A stretch of DNA of 27,692 nt from IIICB1 sp035968095 (GCA_035968095.1 JAWQFW010000040.1:1-27692); one strand, 5' to 3'; counted from the first letter of the stretch, positions 16,042 through 23,914 are shown. The notes: generated by a model from the sequence alone, not told the origin. A program made the numbers and translations.

Positions 16042-17244
16042 ATGCTAGTGTACGAGTTTAAGCTCAAAGGTTCCAAACATCAGTTTTCCGCAATAGACGA
16101 AGCAATACGAATAGGACAATTCATCCGCAACAAATGCTTAAGATACTGGATGGATGCTCCAAAAGAAGAGAAAGTAAATCGATTTTCTCTAAACAAGTAT
16201 TGCCGAGTTTTAGCTGACAACCCAACATATCCCTTTGTTGCTAAGTTAAACTCAATGGCTCGACAGTCTATGGCTGAGAGAGCTTGGGCTAGCATTAGTA
16301 GATTCTTTGAGAACTGTAAGAAGAAAGTTCCCGGTAAAAAAGGATTTCCAAAGTTTAAGAAATTCAGCCGTTCAGTTGAGTATAAAACTAGCGGATGGCG
16401 CGTTTATGAAGACAGGAAATCGATTACTATTACCGATAAAACTGGGATAGGAAAACTCAGGCTTGTAGGTTCAAGAGATTTAAGCTACTACCAGAACAAA
16501 CAAATTAAGCGAGTGCGCTTAGTGCGTAGGGCAGATGGGTATTATGCTCAATTCTGTATTAATATTGAACGTCAAGAATCTGTTGAATTTACAGGCAAGC
16601 AAATTGGATTAGATGCGGGGCTTAATCACTTCTATACCGATTCCAATGGAAATCAAATAGAAAATCCTAGATATCTAAGAAAAAGCGAGAAAGCCTTAAA
16701 GCGTCTCCAGAAAAATTTGTCTAGGAAACATAAAAGAGGTCAGCCGCAGTCGAAGAGATACCACAAGAATCGACTTAAACTTGGGAAGAAACACTTAAAG
16801 ATTTCCAGGCAACGTAAAGACCACGCCATAAAATTAGCGCGGTGCGTATGTCAATCTAATGATTTGATAGCTTATGAGAATTTAAGTGTTAAAAATCTGG
16901 TCAAAAATCACCGCTTGGCAAAGTCTGTATCGGATGCAGGTTGGACTCAGTTTCGAGAATGGATTGAGTATTTTGCTCAACTCTTTGGGAAGCAAGTGGT
17001 GGCTGTTGCTCCTAACTATACTTCCCAAGATTGTTCAAATTGTGGTCGAAGAGTCAAAAAGTCGCTATCGGTTAGAACTCATGTTTGTAGCTGTGGAATA
17101 GTTCTCGATAGAGACGAGAATGCAGCTAGAAATATTTTAGCCAAAGCACTACAAATACTGTCGGGCGGACAGAAATTAACGCTCAAGGAGAGGAGAATCT
17201 CTGCCAGGAATAAGAAACTTAGTCTTGGTAAATTCGCTCGTTGA
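16042..17244 (+). CDS. tnpB: RNA-guided nuclease TnpB (IS605 OrfB)
   Basis: TnpB of 400 aa, of the family ancestral to Cas12: an RNA-guided double-strand DNA nuclease that uses an omega RNA made from the element's right end. The RuvC triad is intact: Asp191 in IGLDAGLNHF, Glu279 in LIAYENLSVKNL, and Asp358 in LDRDENAARNI. The zinc ribbon is Cys331/Cys334 and Cys349/Cys351 (CSNCG and CSCG). The N-terminal helix-turn-helix/OrfB region runs to about 180, with the typical KKVPGKKGFPKFKKF. AAGG lies nine bases before the ATG. The coding end overlaps the scaffold of the predicted omega RNA. Nothing suggests inactivation. Confidence 0.93.
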   Translation: MLVYEFKLKGSKHQFSAIDEAIRIGQFIRNKCLRYWMDAPKEEKVNRFSLNKYCRVLADNPTYPFVAKLNSMARQSMAERAWASISRFFENCKKKVPGKKGFPKFKKFSRSVEYKTSGWRVYEDRKSITITDKTGIGKLRLVGSRDLSYYQNKQIKRVRLVRRADGYYAQFCINIERQESVEFTGKQIGLDAGLNHFYTDSNGNQIENPRYLRKSEKALKRLQKNLSRKHKRGQPQSKRYHKNRLKLGKKHLKISRQRKDHAIKLARCVCQSNDLIAYENLSVKNLVKNHRLAKSVSDAGWTQFREWIEYFAQLFGKQVVAVAPNYTSQDCSNCGRRVKKSLSVRTHVCSCGIVLDRDENAARNILAKALQILSGGQKLTLKERRISARNKKLSLGKFAR

Positions 17245-17253
17245 ACTGAGAAT

Positions 17254-17281
17254 CCCTCGCTTTTAGCGACGGGAGCGTCAA
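17254..17281 (+). ncRNA. right-end hairpin / 3' scaffold of TnpB omega RNA
   Basis: CCC (17254-17256) and TCGCT (17257-17261) pair with AGCGA (17265-17269) and GGG (17271-17273) around a TTT loop, with one bulged C. The element-terminal GAGCGTCAA follows. This is the usual 3' end of an IS605 omega RNA. The 5' end lies somewhere in the tnpB coding end and cannot be placed. The guide would be the flanking bases from 17282 on. Confidence 0.65.
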
Positions 17282-17312
17282 AAATTTGTTCACTAAATGG
17301 TAATCAGCTTTC

Positions 17313-17627
17313 ATGGAGCAAATTCCTCTTCCTTCTCATATTCACTATGAACTACTACTGCAACTCTTGGAGCGTCAAAGTTTGTTTGCGGCGAATCAAA
17401 CACCAGCAGTGCGCGAACAAGTCCAGCAGTTGATTTTTACTCTGCGTAAAGCTTTAGCCCAGCAAAAGCAATTGGAAGCTACCTGCGATCGCGCCAATTT
17501 ACCTTATGAGTATCATTGGTCGCTCAATAGTATGGTTATTAAAGCGAGTCAGGAAGCAGAGCTTATTTCTAAACACACAGAAGTTGCTGGTAGAGATGAA
17601 GTGAGTGAGGGAGGAAATTTTCTTTAA
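17313..17627 (+). CDS. small conserved cyanobacterial protein, DUF5340-like
   Basis: 104 aa, cytoplasmic and helical. The opening IPLPSHIHYELLLQLLERQ and the middle QQLIFTLRKALAQQKQLEATCDRANLPYEYHWSLN are the pattern I associate with the cyanobacterial DUF5340 family (recalled, not searched); the function is unknown. The last 20 residues are Glu/Gly-rich and likely disordered. The gene sits alone between two mobile elements: the IS605 right end finishes 31 bases before its ATG, and the right end of the lone tnpB begins about 30 bases after its stop. The native promoter may therefore have been cut off by the IS605 insertion, leaving read-through from tnpB or trpC as possible sources of transcription. 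Confidence 0.75.
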   Translation: MEQIPLPSHIHYELLLQLLERQSLFAANQTPAVREQVQQLIFTLRKALAQQKQLEATCDRANLPYEYHWSLNSMVIKASQEAELISKHTEVAGRDEVSEGGNFL

Positions 17628-17669
17628 GAATAGCAGCTTAAATGGATAACTCGGATGTGACGTACTCCA

Positions 17670-17697
17670 CACACCGAATCACTTAGATTACGGTGTG
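17670..17697 (-). ncRNA. right-end hairpin of the second TnpB omega RNA
   Basis: A 7-bp stem, CGGTGTG/CACACCG with a 14-base loop, contains the tnpB stop codon (17688-17690) in its loop, so the coding end and the RNA scaffold overlap. The 3' continuation GGAGTACGTCAC resembles known element ends. The 5' limit is unknown. Confidence 0.5.
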
Positions 17698-18956
17698 GGC
17701 TTCTTAACTTTACAATTAAGACTTTCTGCGTTGCACTTATCTAGGTCAAAGACCCCCGACAGTACGCATTCAGCAGACAGTTTCCTTTCCCCTCCGCCCA
17801 AGGGTACTTCAATACTTTCCAATCCTCGTTGATTGATAACCATAGCAGAAGCTTTATCTCTTGTTGTTTCAAATCCACATTCAGGACACGAATGAATTCT
17901 TACTGATAACTCTTTTTTACCTGTATGAGTTAGACACTCAGGGCAGATTTGTGAAGTGTATCTGTGATCTACTTCTGCGACATAAACATCATTCTTCCAT
18001 CCTACCCACTTGAGAATATCTCGAAACTGACCGAATCCTCCATCAAGCATCTGCTTTCCTAGCATCGCCTTGGAGGTTTTGCGGAAGTCTATATCTTCAA
18101 CAAATATCATCTGCGCTTGTTGGCACAATTGGTTAGCAGTTTGGAAATGGAAGTTCTTACGAGAATTGGCTATTTTGTGATGTAATCTAGCTACTTTTAC
18201 TTGGGCTTTATGGTAGTTCTTTGACCCCTTCTTTTTCCTAGAGGTTTGACGTTGTAGTGATTTCAACTGACTTTGTAAATCTCGAAAGAAACGAGCAGGT
18301 CTTACCTCAATGCCATCTGAAGTAGTTAGAAAATTACATAGCCCTATGTCAATACCGATACTTCTTCCATGCGGAAAAGGATCGGGAACGTCAACATCAG
18401 CTTGAATGGTAACAACAACATACCATTTTGTTCCCTTGGCTCTAGATATTACTCGAACTCCTTTAACATTAAATCCATCAGGAATAGCTCTATGTTGTTT
18501 AATTTTGACTTCACCAATTTTGGGTAGTTTTATCAATCCATTGTTAATCGGATTATCCCGAAACTGAGGAAAGTAGAAAGAACGGTATTGACCAAATTTC
18601 TTAAATCTCGGAAAACCGTATCCACGCTTTTGAAAGATTTCCCAAGTGTTGTGCATTCTTTTTACTACATCTTGAGTTGTTTGAGAATACACCTCCTTGA
18701 GATAATGATCTTCCTTTTTCCACTGAGTTAATTGGCGTTTTTGCTCTAGATAACTAGGAAAGGGTATATCGACAGGGACAAGATATTCCTGTTTTAATGA
18801 GCAGCTATCAATACTACACTTTCTACTATTTATCCACACCTTTAAGTCTCGCAAGCAATGGTTATAAAGTCGCCTACAAGTTTCTAGCCAGGAGTGCATT
18901 TGCACCTCTTGGTCTTTTGTTGGATAAATTCTGAAAGTGTAATTTAGAGTTAGCAT
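17688..18956 (-). CDS. tnpB: TnpB family nuclease, lone copy (IS891/IS1136/IS1341)
   Basis: 422-aa TnpB of a lineage different from the neighbour at 16042. The RuvC residues are present: Asp203 in IGIDIGLCNF, Glu287 in IFVEDIDF and Asp367 in TTRDKASAMVI. The usual DRDxNAA is changed to TRDKASA: the first Asp is Thr and the conserved Asn is Ala369. The zinc ribbon has two CxxC pairs (338/341, 357/360). The N-terminal TFRIYPTKDQEVQMHSWLETCRRLYN and the C-terminal VPLGGGERKLSAE tail are typical of cyanobacterial IS1341 TnpB. The gene reads as one open frame. Nuclease activity is likely but less certain than for the other copy. Confidence 0.9.
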   Translation of the reverse strand: MLTLNYTFRIYPTKDQEVQMHSWLETCRRLYNHCLRDLKVWINSRKCSIDSCSLKQEYLVPVDIPFPSYLEQKRQLTQWKKEDHYLKEVYSQTTQDVVKRMHNTWEIFQKRGYGFPRFKKFGQYRSFYFPQFRDNPINNGLIKLPKIGEVKIKQHRAIPDGFNVKGVRVISRAKGTKWYVVVTIQADVDVPDPFPHGRSIGIDIGLCNFLTTSDGIEVRPARFFRDLQSQLKSLQRQTSRKKKGSKNYHKAQVKVARLHHKIANSRKNFHFQTANQLCQQAQMIFVEDIDFRKTSKAMLGKQMLDGGFGQFRDILKWVGWKNDVYVAEVDHRYTSQICPECLTHTGKKELSVRIHSCPECGFETTRDKASAMVINQRGLESIEVPLGGGERKLSAECVLSGVFDLDKCNAESLNCKVKKPTP

Positions 18957-19062
18957 GAATTTAATCTAGCACATTTAGCGCGATTCATCCTAACGCTAAA
19001 ATAAATTTATAGCGTAGGGCTTCTCGCTTTATCAAGCTAAACTTCTCTCATAGGTAATTTAT

Positions 19063-19082
19063 AGACGCGAGATTTCGCGTCT
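19063..19082. other. perfect 8-bp hairpin in the aminotransferase leader
   Basis: AGACGCGA (19063-19070) and TCGCGTCT (19075-19082) with a GATT tetraloop. It is 57 bases ahead of the aminotransferase start and is followed by TTTACC. It may be a terminator for leftover upstream transcription or a leader hairpin; the sequence does not decide. Confidence 0.45.
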
Positions 19083-19139
19083 TTACCTTGCTAATGGGTA
19101 ACTAAACACAGATAACTAATTTTTTTGGAGGACGAAACA

Positions 19140-20294
19140 ATGGACGATAAACAAATGTTAATGATTCCTGGACCGACACCAGTACCAGAAAGGGTTTTGC
19201 TGGCAATGGCAAAACATCCAATTGGGCATCGCAGTCCGGAATTTAGTAACTTAATTGGTGAGTGTAATCAGTTATTGCAGTGGCTACATCAAACCCAAAG
19301 TGATGTCCTGACTTTAACTGTCAGTGGTACAGGCGCAATGGAGGCAGGAATTATTAATTTCTTGAGTCCAGGCGATCGCGTTTTGGTCGGTTGTAATGGG
19401 AAATTTGGCGATCGCTGGGCGCAAGTTAGCGAGGCTTTCGGTTTACAAGTCGAAAAAATTACGGCTGAGTGGGGTAAGGCTCTCGATACTGAGGAGTTTA
19501 AGGCTAAGTTAGAGGCAGATACGAACAAAGAAATTAAGGCAGTAATTCTGACTCATTCAGAAACTTCTACAGGTGTCCTGAATGATTTACAAACGATTAA
19601 CAGCTATGTCAAAAAGCACGGTGAGGCTTTAATCATTGTTGATGCTGTTACCAGTTTGGGCGCTTTTGATTTACCAATCGATGAGTGGGGATTAGATGTA
19701 GTTGCTTCTGGGTCGCAAAAAGGTTATATGATTCCTCCAGGTTTAGGTTTTGTCGCCGTCAGTCAAAAGGCTTGGGCTGCTTATGAAACTGCCACATTAC
19801 CGAAATTTTATTTGGATTTGGGTAAATACAAAAAAGCGAATGCGAAAAATAGCACTCCTTTCACACCACCTGTAAATCTCATGTTTGGTTTGCACGCGGC
19901 TTTGAAAATGATGCAAGCTGAAGGCTTAGAAAATATTTTTGCACGTCACCAACGAATGACTCAGGCAACTCGTGCAGGTGTGAAAGCATTGGGTTTAGGT
20001 TTGTTTGCTCCCGATGAAGCAGCGAGTACGGCGGTAACGGCGGTTGTTCCTACTTCAGCCGAAGCCAACCAAATTCGCTCAGTGCTGAAAAAACAGTTTG
20101 ATATTGAAACCGCAGGGGGACAAGACCATTTAAAAGGGAAAATTTTCCGGATCGGTCACTTAGGCTTTGTTAGCGATCGCGAGGTACTGACAGTCTTATC
20201 TGCTTTGTCAGCTACTCTCAAAGAATTAGGAGCCGATAATCTTGATTCTGGCGCTGGGGTTGAGGCGGCAGCGAAAGTTTTCGCTTCAGCTTAG
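19140..20294 (+). CDS. class V aminotransferase (serine/alanine-glyoxylate type)
   Basis: PLP-dependent aminotransferase of fold type I, class V (384 aa). Relatives transfer amino groups from serine or alanine to glyoxylate; in cyanobacteria this protein has also been annotated as a soluble hydrogenase 42-kDa subunit, a name of historical origin. Supporting motifs are MIPGPTPVPERVLLAMAKHPIGHRSPEF at the N-terminus, the PLP-phosphate region SGTGAMEAG, the aspartate in IIVDAVTSLGA, and the Schiff-base lysine Lys194 in SGSQKGYMIPPG. A role in photorespiratory glycine/serine metabolism is likely. A strong ribosome site GGAGGA (19127-19132) fixes the ATG at 19140 rather than the TTG at 19125. A strong terminator follows. 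Confidence 0.9.
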   Translation: MDDKQMLMIPGPTPVPERVLLAMAKHPIGHRSPEFSNLIGECNQLLQWLHQTQSDVLTLTVSGTGAMEAGIINFLSPGDRVLVGCNGKFGDRWAQVSEAFGLQVEKITAEWGKALDTEEFKAKLEADTNKEIKAVILTHSETSTGVLNDLQTINSYVKKHGEALIIVDAVTSLGAFDLPIDEWGLDVVASGSQKGYMIPPGLGFVAVSQKAWAAYETATLPKFYLDLGKYKKANAKNSTPFTPPVNLMFGLHAALKMMQAEGLENIFARHQRMTQATRAGVKALGLGLFAPDEAASTAVTAVVPTSAEANQIRSVLKKQFDIETAGGQDHLKGKIFRIGHLGFVSDREVLTVLSALSATLKELGADNLDSGAGVEAAAKVFASA

Positions 20295-20331
20295 AGTCAC
20301 ATCCTCCTAAACCGATTCAGAGAATACGGTG

Positions 20332-20352
20332 TAGCTTCTCGCGCAGAAGCTA
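20332..20352. other. 8-bp hairpin before the terminator
   Basis: TAGCTTCT (20332-20339) and AGAAGCTA (20345-20352) around CGCGC, 37 bases after the aminotransferase stop and just ahead of the main terminator. It may stabilise the transcript 3' end. Confidence 0.4.
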
Positions 20353-20359
20353 AAATTTA

Positions 20360-20389
20360 AAAGAGCGGGTTAATAACAACCCGCTCTTT
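20360..20389. terminator. strong bidirectional intrinsic terminator
   Basis: AAAGAGCGGGTT (20360-20371) and AACCCGCTCTTT (20378-20389) form a perfect 12-bp stem with a 6-base loop. A/T tracts lie on both sides. It ends the aminotransferase transcript and can also stop the convergent small gene at 20518. Confidence 0.88.
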
Positions 20390-20517
20390 CGATCAGCCTT
20401 TTGATTAATTTTTGCTGGGAACACCATAACTAGAAAAAATCCTTATTAGGGTAGTTAACGGCAAAGTCCAATTGCTAAAGCATTGTTCTTTGTACTTTGA
20501 CCTGGATTTTTGGCTCC

Positions 20518-20709
20518 TTAAGCTGTTTCTAACCAATCAAAAATTCGATCTAGCTGTTCGAGCGTAACTAAACCATACTGCCACAGAATCATTGGTAAAG
20601 GACCTGGATCTTGTTCCAAATGACGTTGCGCGATCGCAATCGAATCTGTAGAAATTGATAATTCTTCTTGTAAAAACCGAATTAATCTCGAATAAGTAAC
20701 AGGTGCCAT
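20518..20709 (-). CDS. DUF2949-type small cyanobacterial protein
   Basis: 63 aa from the ATG at 20709; a GTG four codons earlier is possible but its ribosome site would be too close. The sequence SRLIRFLQEELSISTDSIAIAQRHLEQDPGPLPMILWQYGLVTLEQLDRIFDWLETA closely matches what I remember of the DUF2949 family, which is nearly confined to cyanobacteria and has no assigned function (recalled, not searched). It is helical and cytoplasmic. It is the only gene between the aminotransferase terminator and a 660-base gene-poor region that must contain its promoter. Confidence 0.85.
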   Translation of the reverse strand: MAPVTYSRLIRFLQEELSISTDSIAIAQRHLEQDPGPLPMILWQYGLVTLEQLDRIFDWLETA

Positions 20710-20721
20710 AATTTTCTTCAC

Positions 20722-21381
20722 ATCCTTTTAGTTAAATTTGATTTTGACTTAAAAAATCATTAAATTGTTGTTTTTAGTAGTCAGTTGTTATACTGTCTGC
20801 CTTTTAATTTGGCTTTCCTCTATTTTGCGAGTTTGTCAGTTTTCTGCCAGTGTCCTAAATCACAACTGTCTAGAGATTTTGATTACTAAGAATCTTTGAC
20901 CTTAATCTGGGAAACTCACAGAAAGCTTTCACCTCAAAGTTTGGACTCTGAATTGATAAGCCAAGATTAGCTTAGATCTTTAATTAACTAATCTTTCTTA
21001 ATTTTTTTTACACAGTCTTTGAAGAGTAAACCATCTATCGCCAGGGAGATATCACTAATCCCTTATTTCTCACACCACAATTCTCTTCTTTTTCTTCACT
21101 TCCAGTAAGTTTACAAATAACTATTTGATCGGTAATTTCACTGAAACTGAAATGGATTTTGATAACTGAGCTTATCTTAATTAAGTTAGGTTACAACTCT
21201 ATCTAGAGAACGATCAACTAAAATTGTGCCATAAAAAGTACCCAAAATTGTTTTGATTTTGTGAACTTAACAAAAAAGATAAATTATGACTAATTTGGTT
21301 TGACCTCCTCAACAAGCCGACTTTGCTAATCTTAAAACCCAGTAGCGACAGAGAAAAGCTTGGTTTCAAAAATAGAAACGG
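20722..21381. other. 660-base A/T-rich region without recognisable gene
   Basis: The stretch is A/T-rich with many stops in all frames and no tRNA-like or obvious RNA structure. Its right part follows a DUF192 gene on the minus strand and its left part precedes the DUF2949 gene, so it must hold that gene's promoter. I found only short weak inverted repeats, such as TTTTGT/ACAAAA near 21257-21275. It is unusually long for this gene-dense window. Confidence 0.6.
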
Positions 21382-21915
21382 TTAATTAGGGTTGTTCGTC
21401 GTAGGAGTCAGAAACTCAATTGTAACGCGAGATCCTGCTCTTAAACCGAGTTCGGCGGCTCTTCCACCTCGAAGTTCGATAACTGTATCGATTAACTCAT
21501 TAGTACCGTAGGTTGGACAAGGATCGCTAGTACAAGGAGGAACATCAGCCGCGATCGCCTGAATCTCTCCATCACGCAGAAAAATCATGTCCAGAGACAT
21601 TTTCACATTCTTCATCCAAAACTGAGTCAGCCGTGGTGAATCAAACCTAAATAACATTCCCCGATTATCAGGTAAACTCTCGCGAAACATCAAACCCAAT
21701 GCTTGTTGTTGAGGTGTTTTCGTCACCTCTAAATCAATTGTTTCCTCTCCCATAATTGCTTGGGCTTCAACTGGTAACATTTGACCTTGAAAGCTACTTT
21801 TTTCTGTTTCCGCGATCGCGTTTGGTGTTTCCGCATCGTTTTTTTCACTAATCGGTGTCGCACAGCCTAACAGCAAAACACCCAGAATGAATAATAAACT
21901 AATTCGACCTTTCAT
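21382..21915 (-). CDS. DUF192 lipoprotein
   Basis: 177 aa from the ATG at 21915. The frame stays open to 21993, but the extra 26 residues are encoded partly by a 9-bp repeat and would bury the signal peptide. From 21915 the protein begins MKGRISLLFILGVLLLGC, a lipoprotein signal with lipobox LLLG-C (Cys18), so it should be membrane-anchored on the periplasmic side. The DUF192 core follows (about 60-170) with QALGLMFRESLPDNRGMLFRF, FWMKNVKMSLDMIFL, ADVPPC and the C-terminal VIELRGGRAAELGLRAGSRV. The function of DUF192 is unsettled. The gene is downstream of the NblR-like regulator on the same strand, about 100 bases away. Confidence 0.85.
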   Translation of the reverse strand: MKGRISLLFILGVLLLGCATPISEKNDAETPNAIAETEKSSFQGQMLPVEAQAIMGEETIDLEVTKTPQQQALGLMFRESLPDNRGMLFRFDSPRLTQFWMKNVKMSLDMIFLRDGEIQAIAADVPPCTSDPCPTYGTNELIDTVIELRGGRAAELGLRAGSRVTIEFLTPTTNNPN

Positions 21916-21926
21916 TAAGCTACTAA

Positions 21927-21953
21927 TTAATTTTGTTAATTTTGTTAATTTTG
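21927..21953. repeat. TTAATTTTG 9-bp tandem repeat
   Basis: Three perfect units of TTAATTTTG and a decayed fourth, just upstream of the preferred DUF192 start. They encode the KLTKLTK part of the longer reading, which argues that the longer start is not used. Confidence 0.8.
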
Positions 21954-22018
21954 ATAATTTAGTAGTTAGTCGTTGACCTAAATTAACAACCAACTACCAT
22001 AGATAAATTTATCAATCG

Positions 22019-22717
22019 TTACGATTCTCGCAAAACGTAACCAACACCTCGTACAGTTTGAATTAAGCGCTTTTGACCTTCATCTTCGATTTTTAAACGT
22101 AAATAACGAATATAAACTTCAATTACATTCGATTCACCCATAAAATCATAGCCCCAAACATTTTCCAGAATTTGTTCTCGACTCAAAACTTCTCTGGGAT
22201 GGGACATCAGATACTTAAGCAACTCAAACTCCTTCATCGTTAAGTCAATCGCCCTTCCTTTGCGAATAACTCGACGAGTTATTAAGTCTAACACTAATTC
22301 GCCAAAACGCAATTGTTCGGTTGAAGTTTCTGCTGGTTGGAGGTAGAGACGTACTAATTCTAAAAAAGATTCTGTACGATAAGGCTTGAGTAAATAATCG
22401 TCTGCACCAGACTGCAAACAAGCAACCCGGTCTTCGACTGTATCTCGCGCCATTAACATTAGTAAAGGTATTCTACTACCTGTGTTTCTAATCTGACGAC
22501 AAAATCTTAGTCCTGATTCTCCGGCTAAGGAACGATCGACTACAATCATCGCTGGTTGTAGTTCTTCAAATTGGTGTATCCCCGTGTGAGCATCGGATGC
22601 TACTACGGTGGTATAACCTGCTTCTCTTAATTCCAAACTAGCTCGTTGAGCAAAGGTTTCATCAGTTTCTACTAATAATACACAGGAGTCTAACTCTGAG
22701 GTTATCGTCGCGATCAT
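22019..22717 (-). CDS. nblR: OmpR-family response regulator, NblR-like
   Basis: Two-domain transcription factor (232 aa): receiver (about 11-127) and OmpR/PhoB winged-helix DNA-binding domain (about 135-230, with DLTMKEFELLKYLMSHPREVLSREQILENVWGYDF and the RVRGVGYVL-type end TVRGVGYVLRES). The receiver has the phosphorylation aspartate Asp61 and Lys111 (LKPY). Two switch positions are not canonical: the acidic pair reads Glu17-Thr18 rather than two acids, and the usual Thr/Ser is Met89 (LLMLMARD). NblR of Synechococcus, which controls phycobilisome degradation and starvation survival, is also an atypical receiver that works without phosphorylation. I assign it as NblR-like on overall resemblance (LKPYRTESFLELV). 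It precedes the DUF192 gene. Confidence 0.72.
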   Translation of the reverse strand: MIATITSELDSCVLLVETDETFAQRASLELREAGYTTVVASDAHTGIHQFEELQPAMIVVDRSLAGESGLRFCRQIRNTGSRIPLLMLMARDTVEDRVACLQSGADDYLLKPYRTESFLELVRLYLQPAETSTEQLRFGELVLDLITRRVIRKGRAIDLTMKEFELLKYLMSHPREVLSREQILENVWGYDFMGESNVIEVYIRYLRLKIEDEGQKRLIQTVRGVGYVLRES

Positions 22718-22948
22718 AGCTAAGGTTGAGTATATTTACTTGGTTTATCCTGTTTTAGCATAGCCGAAGAGAAACTGATGCTCGCTTTATTCAAGGAGCT
22801 AGTTTGGAATTATTGTCTTTTCCTGGCGCTGGTGCGATCGCGCTACACCAACCTTGCGGGATCTCCGAAACAATTACTTACCACTTAATCGCCAATATTT
22901 CGCGCTCGCAAAACCTAGAAAAAGTCAAGGACTAATGTGGTAACTAAG

Positions 22949-23863
22949 CTAAGGTAATTCCACCGAGGTAGGTTTAGCAATGTGAGGTAAACCCCAACCG
23001 AGCTTTTCGCGTAAAATCCGGAAAAACTCCGGTGATTGTAGGCGGATAAAACGCGCCGCATAAGGCGATCGCTCAATTTGGACGCGATCGTCTGGCAAAA
23101 CATAGCAACCGCCGTTACCATCAACCACCATTACCATTTGGTTAGGAGTAGCGGGAAAAATCCTCACCGTCTCACTATCAGAAAAAACTAAAGCTCGTGA
23201 CGCTAAAGAATGAGGACAAATCGGAGCCAGTTGCAACACTGGAACATCCGGTGTAACCACTGGACCACCAGCACTTAAAGAATAAGCCGTTGAACCCGTA
23301 GGAGTCGAAATAATCACCCCATCAGCCGCAATATCTACTGCGGCATGACTTCCTACCTCAATTTCAAAATGGCACATCGAAGTCAATGGTTCTCGATGCA
23401 AAACCATTTCATTGAGACACAGCGCCTCCCAAAGTAAAGTTTCTCCGCGCAGCACTTGTACCGTTAACATCGAGCGTTCTTCAATTTGATAGTCCCCAGC
23501 AATCAACTGCTCAAGTGCTTGTGACAAATTGTTCACATAAGTTTCTGTTAAAAATCCCATGTGACCCGTATTAATCGCTAAGAGGGGAATACCCAAAGGA
23601 GCAACTTGTCGGAATGCGGCTAGCACAGTACCGTCTCCGCCTAAAACAATCCCGAAGCTCACATCTTCAAAACCAGGAGGTGTTAGCTGTTCAATCCGGG
23701 CATGACAAACCGGACGTTCCGGGAAAGAATAGCCTAAGATTCCGCCCCAGCCAGTACAACTACAAACTTCCCAGCCACAGTCAGCAAGCTTGTCTCTCAA
23801 TTGGTCAGCGACCTGGCAAGCTACGGGTTTCGTATCGTTGTAAATAATGCCTGCTTTTGGCAC
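22949..23863 (-). CDS. nadK: NAD kinase
   Basis: ATP-dependent NAD phosphorylation to NADP in the cytoplasm (304 aa), important for the photosynthetic NADPH pool. Motifs are the catalytic GGDGT (75-79, with Asp77), NTGHMGFL, CLNEMVLHR, and the NAD-binding DGVIISTPTGSTAYSLSAGGP. The start is GTG, giving MPKAGIIYNDTKP; this opening matches cyanobacterial NAD kinases, and AGGA lies about ten bases upstream. Cyanobacteria usually have two NAD kinases, and this sequence alone does not tell which of the two types it is. It lies between ycf39 upstream and the NblR-like gene downstream, all on the minus strand, but 231 bases separate it from nblR. Confidence 0.93.
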   Translation of the reverse strand: MPKAGIIYNDTKPVACQVADQLRDKLADCGWEVCSCTGWGGILGYSFPERPVCHARIEQLTPPGFEDVSFGIVLGGDGTVLAAFRQVAPLGIPLLAINTGHMGFLTETYVNNLSQALEQLIAGDYQIEERSMLTVQVLRGETLLWEALCLNEMVLHREPLTSMCHFEIEVGSHAAVDIAADGVIISTPTGSTAYSLSAGGPVVTPDVPVLQLAPICPHSLASRALVFSDSETVRIFPATPNQMVMVVDGNGGCYVLPDDRVQIERSPYAARFIRLQSPEFFRILREKLGWGLPHIAKPTSVELP

Positions 23864-23914
23864 AGTTATCGATCCTGCTTGTGGTTTGGGTAGAATGAAG
23901 CTCTGCTTGTTCGA

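Larger units (their letters stand above)
15534..17281. mobile_element. IS605-type insertion sequence (divergent tnpA and tnpB)
   Basis: A single-strand-transposing element of the IS200/IS605 family lies between trpC and the 104-aa gene. The left end is near a 7-bp inverted repeat GTCCGGA/TCCGGAC (15534-15540, 15571-15577) enclosing a second small hairpin (TCACT/AGTGA); the exact left boundary is uncertain by some 15 bases. The right end is the CCC-TCGCT/AGCGA-GGG hairpin followed by GGGAGCGTCAA, with TCAA at 17278-17281 as the likely right cleavage site. Both genes look intact, so the element may still move. There are no target duplications, as expected for this mechanism. Confidence 0.82.
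17657..18956 (-). mobile_element. lone-tnpB element (IS1341-type)
   Basis: A tnpB without tnpA. The right end on the minus strand shows CACACCG/CGGTGTG (17691-17697 and 17670-17676) followed by GGAGTACGTCAC, the pattern of an omega RNA 3' end, finishing at about 17657. The left end is not clear; a TTTAGCG/CGCTAAA inverted repeat at 18974-19000 upstream of the gene is one candidate. Movement would need a TnpA in trans, possibly the neighbour at 15549. Confidence 0.65.

Noticed and set aside
17313..17627. Composite transposon carrying the 104-aa gene
   Set aside because: The two tnpB elements belong to different lineages and carry facing, unrelated ends; IS605 types do not move as composites by a shared end pair.
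21060..21080. Yfr1-like motif (CTCACACCAC)
   Set aside because: The conserved unpaired Yfr1 core is not matched exactly and there are no flanking stems or terminator.
21916..21993. Longer start for the DUF192 lipoprotein
   Set aside because: The extra residues come from a 9-bp repeat and would place 26 residues before the lipoprotein signal.
22718..22948. Possible small ORF or RNA between nadK and the NblR-like gene
   Set aside because: It has only HIP1 sites and short inverted repeats; the frame on the minus strand is a shadow of nadK.
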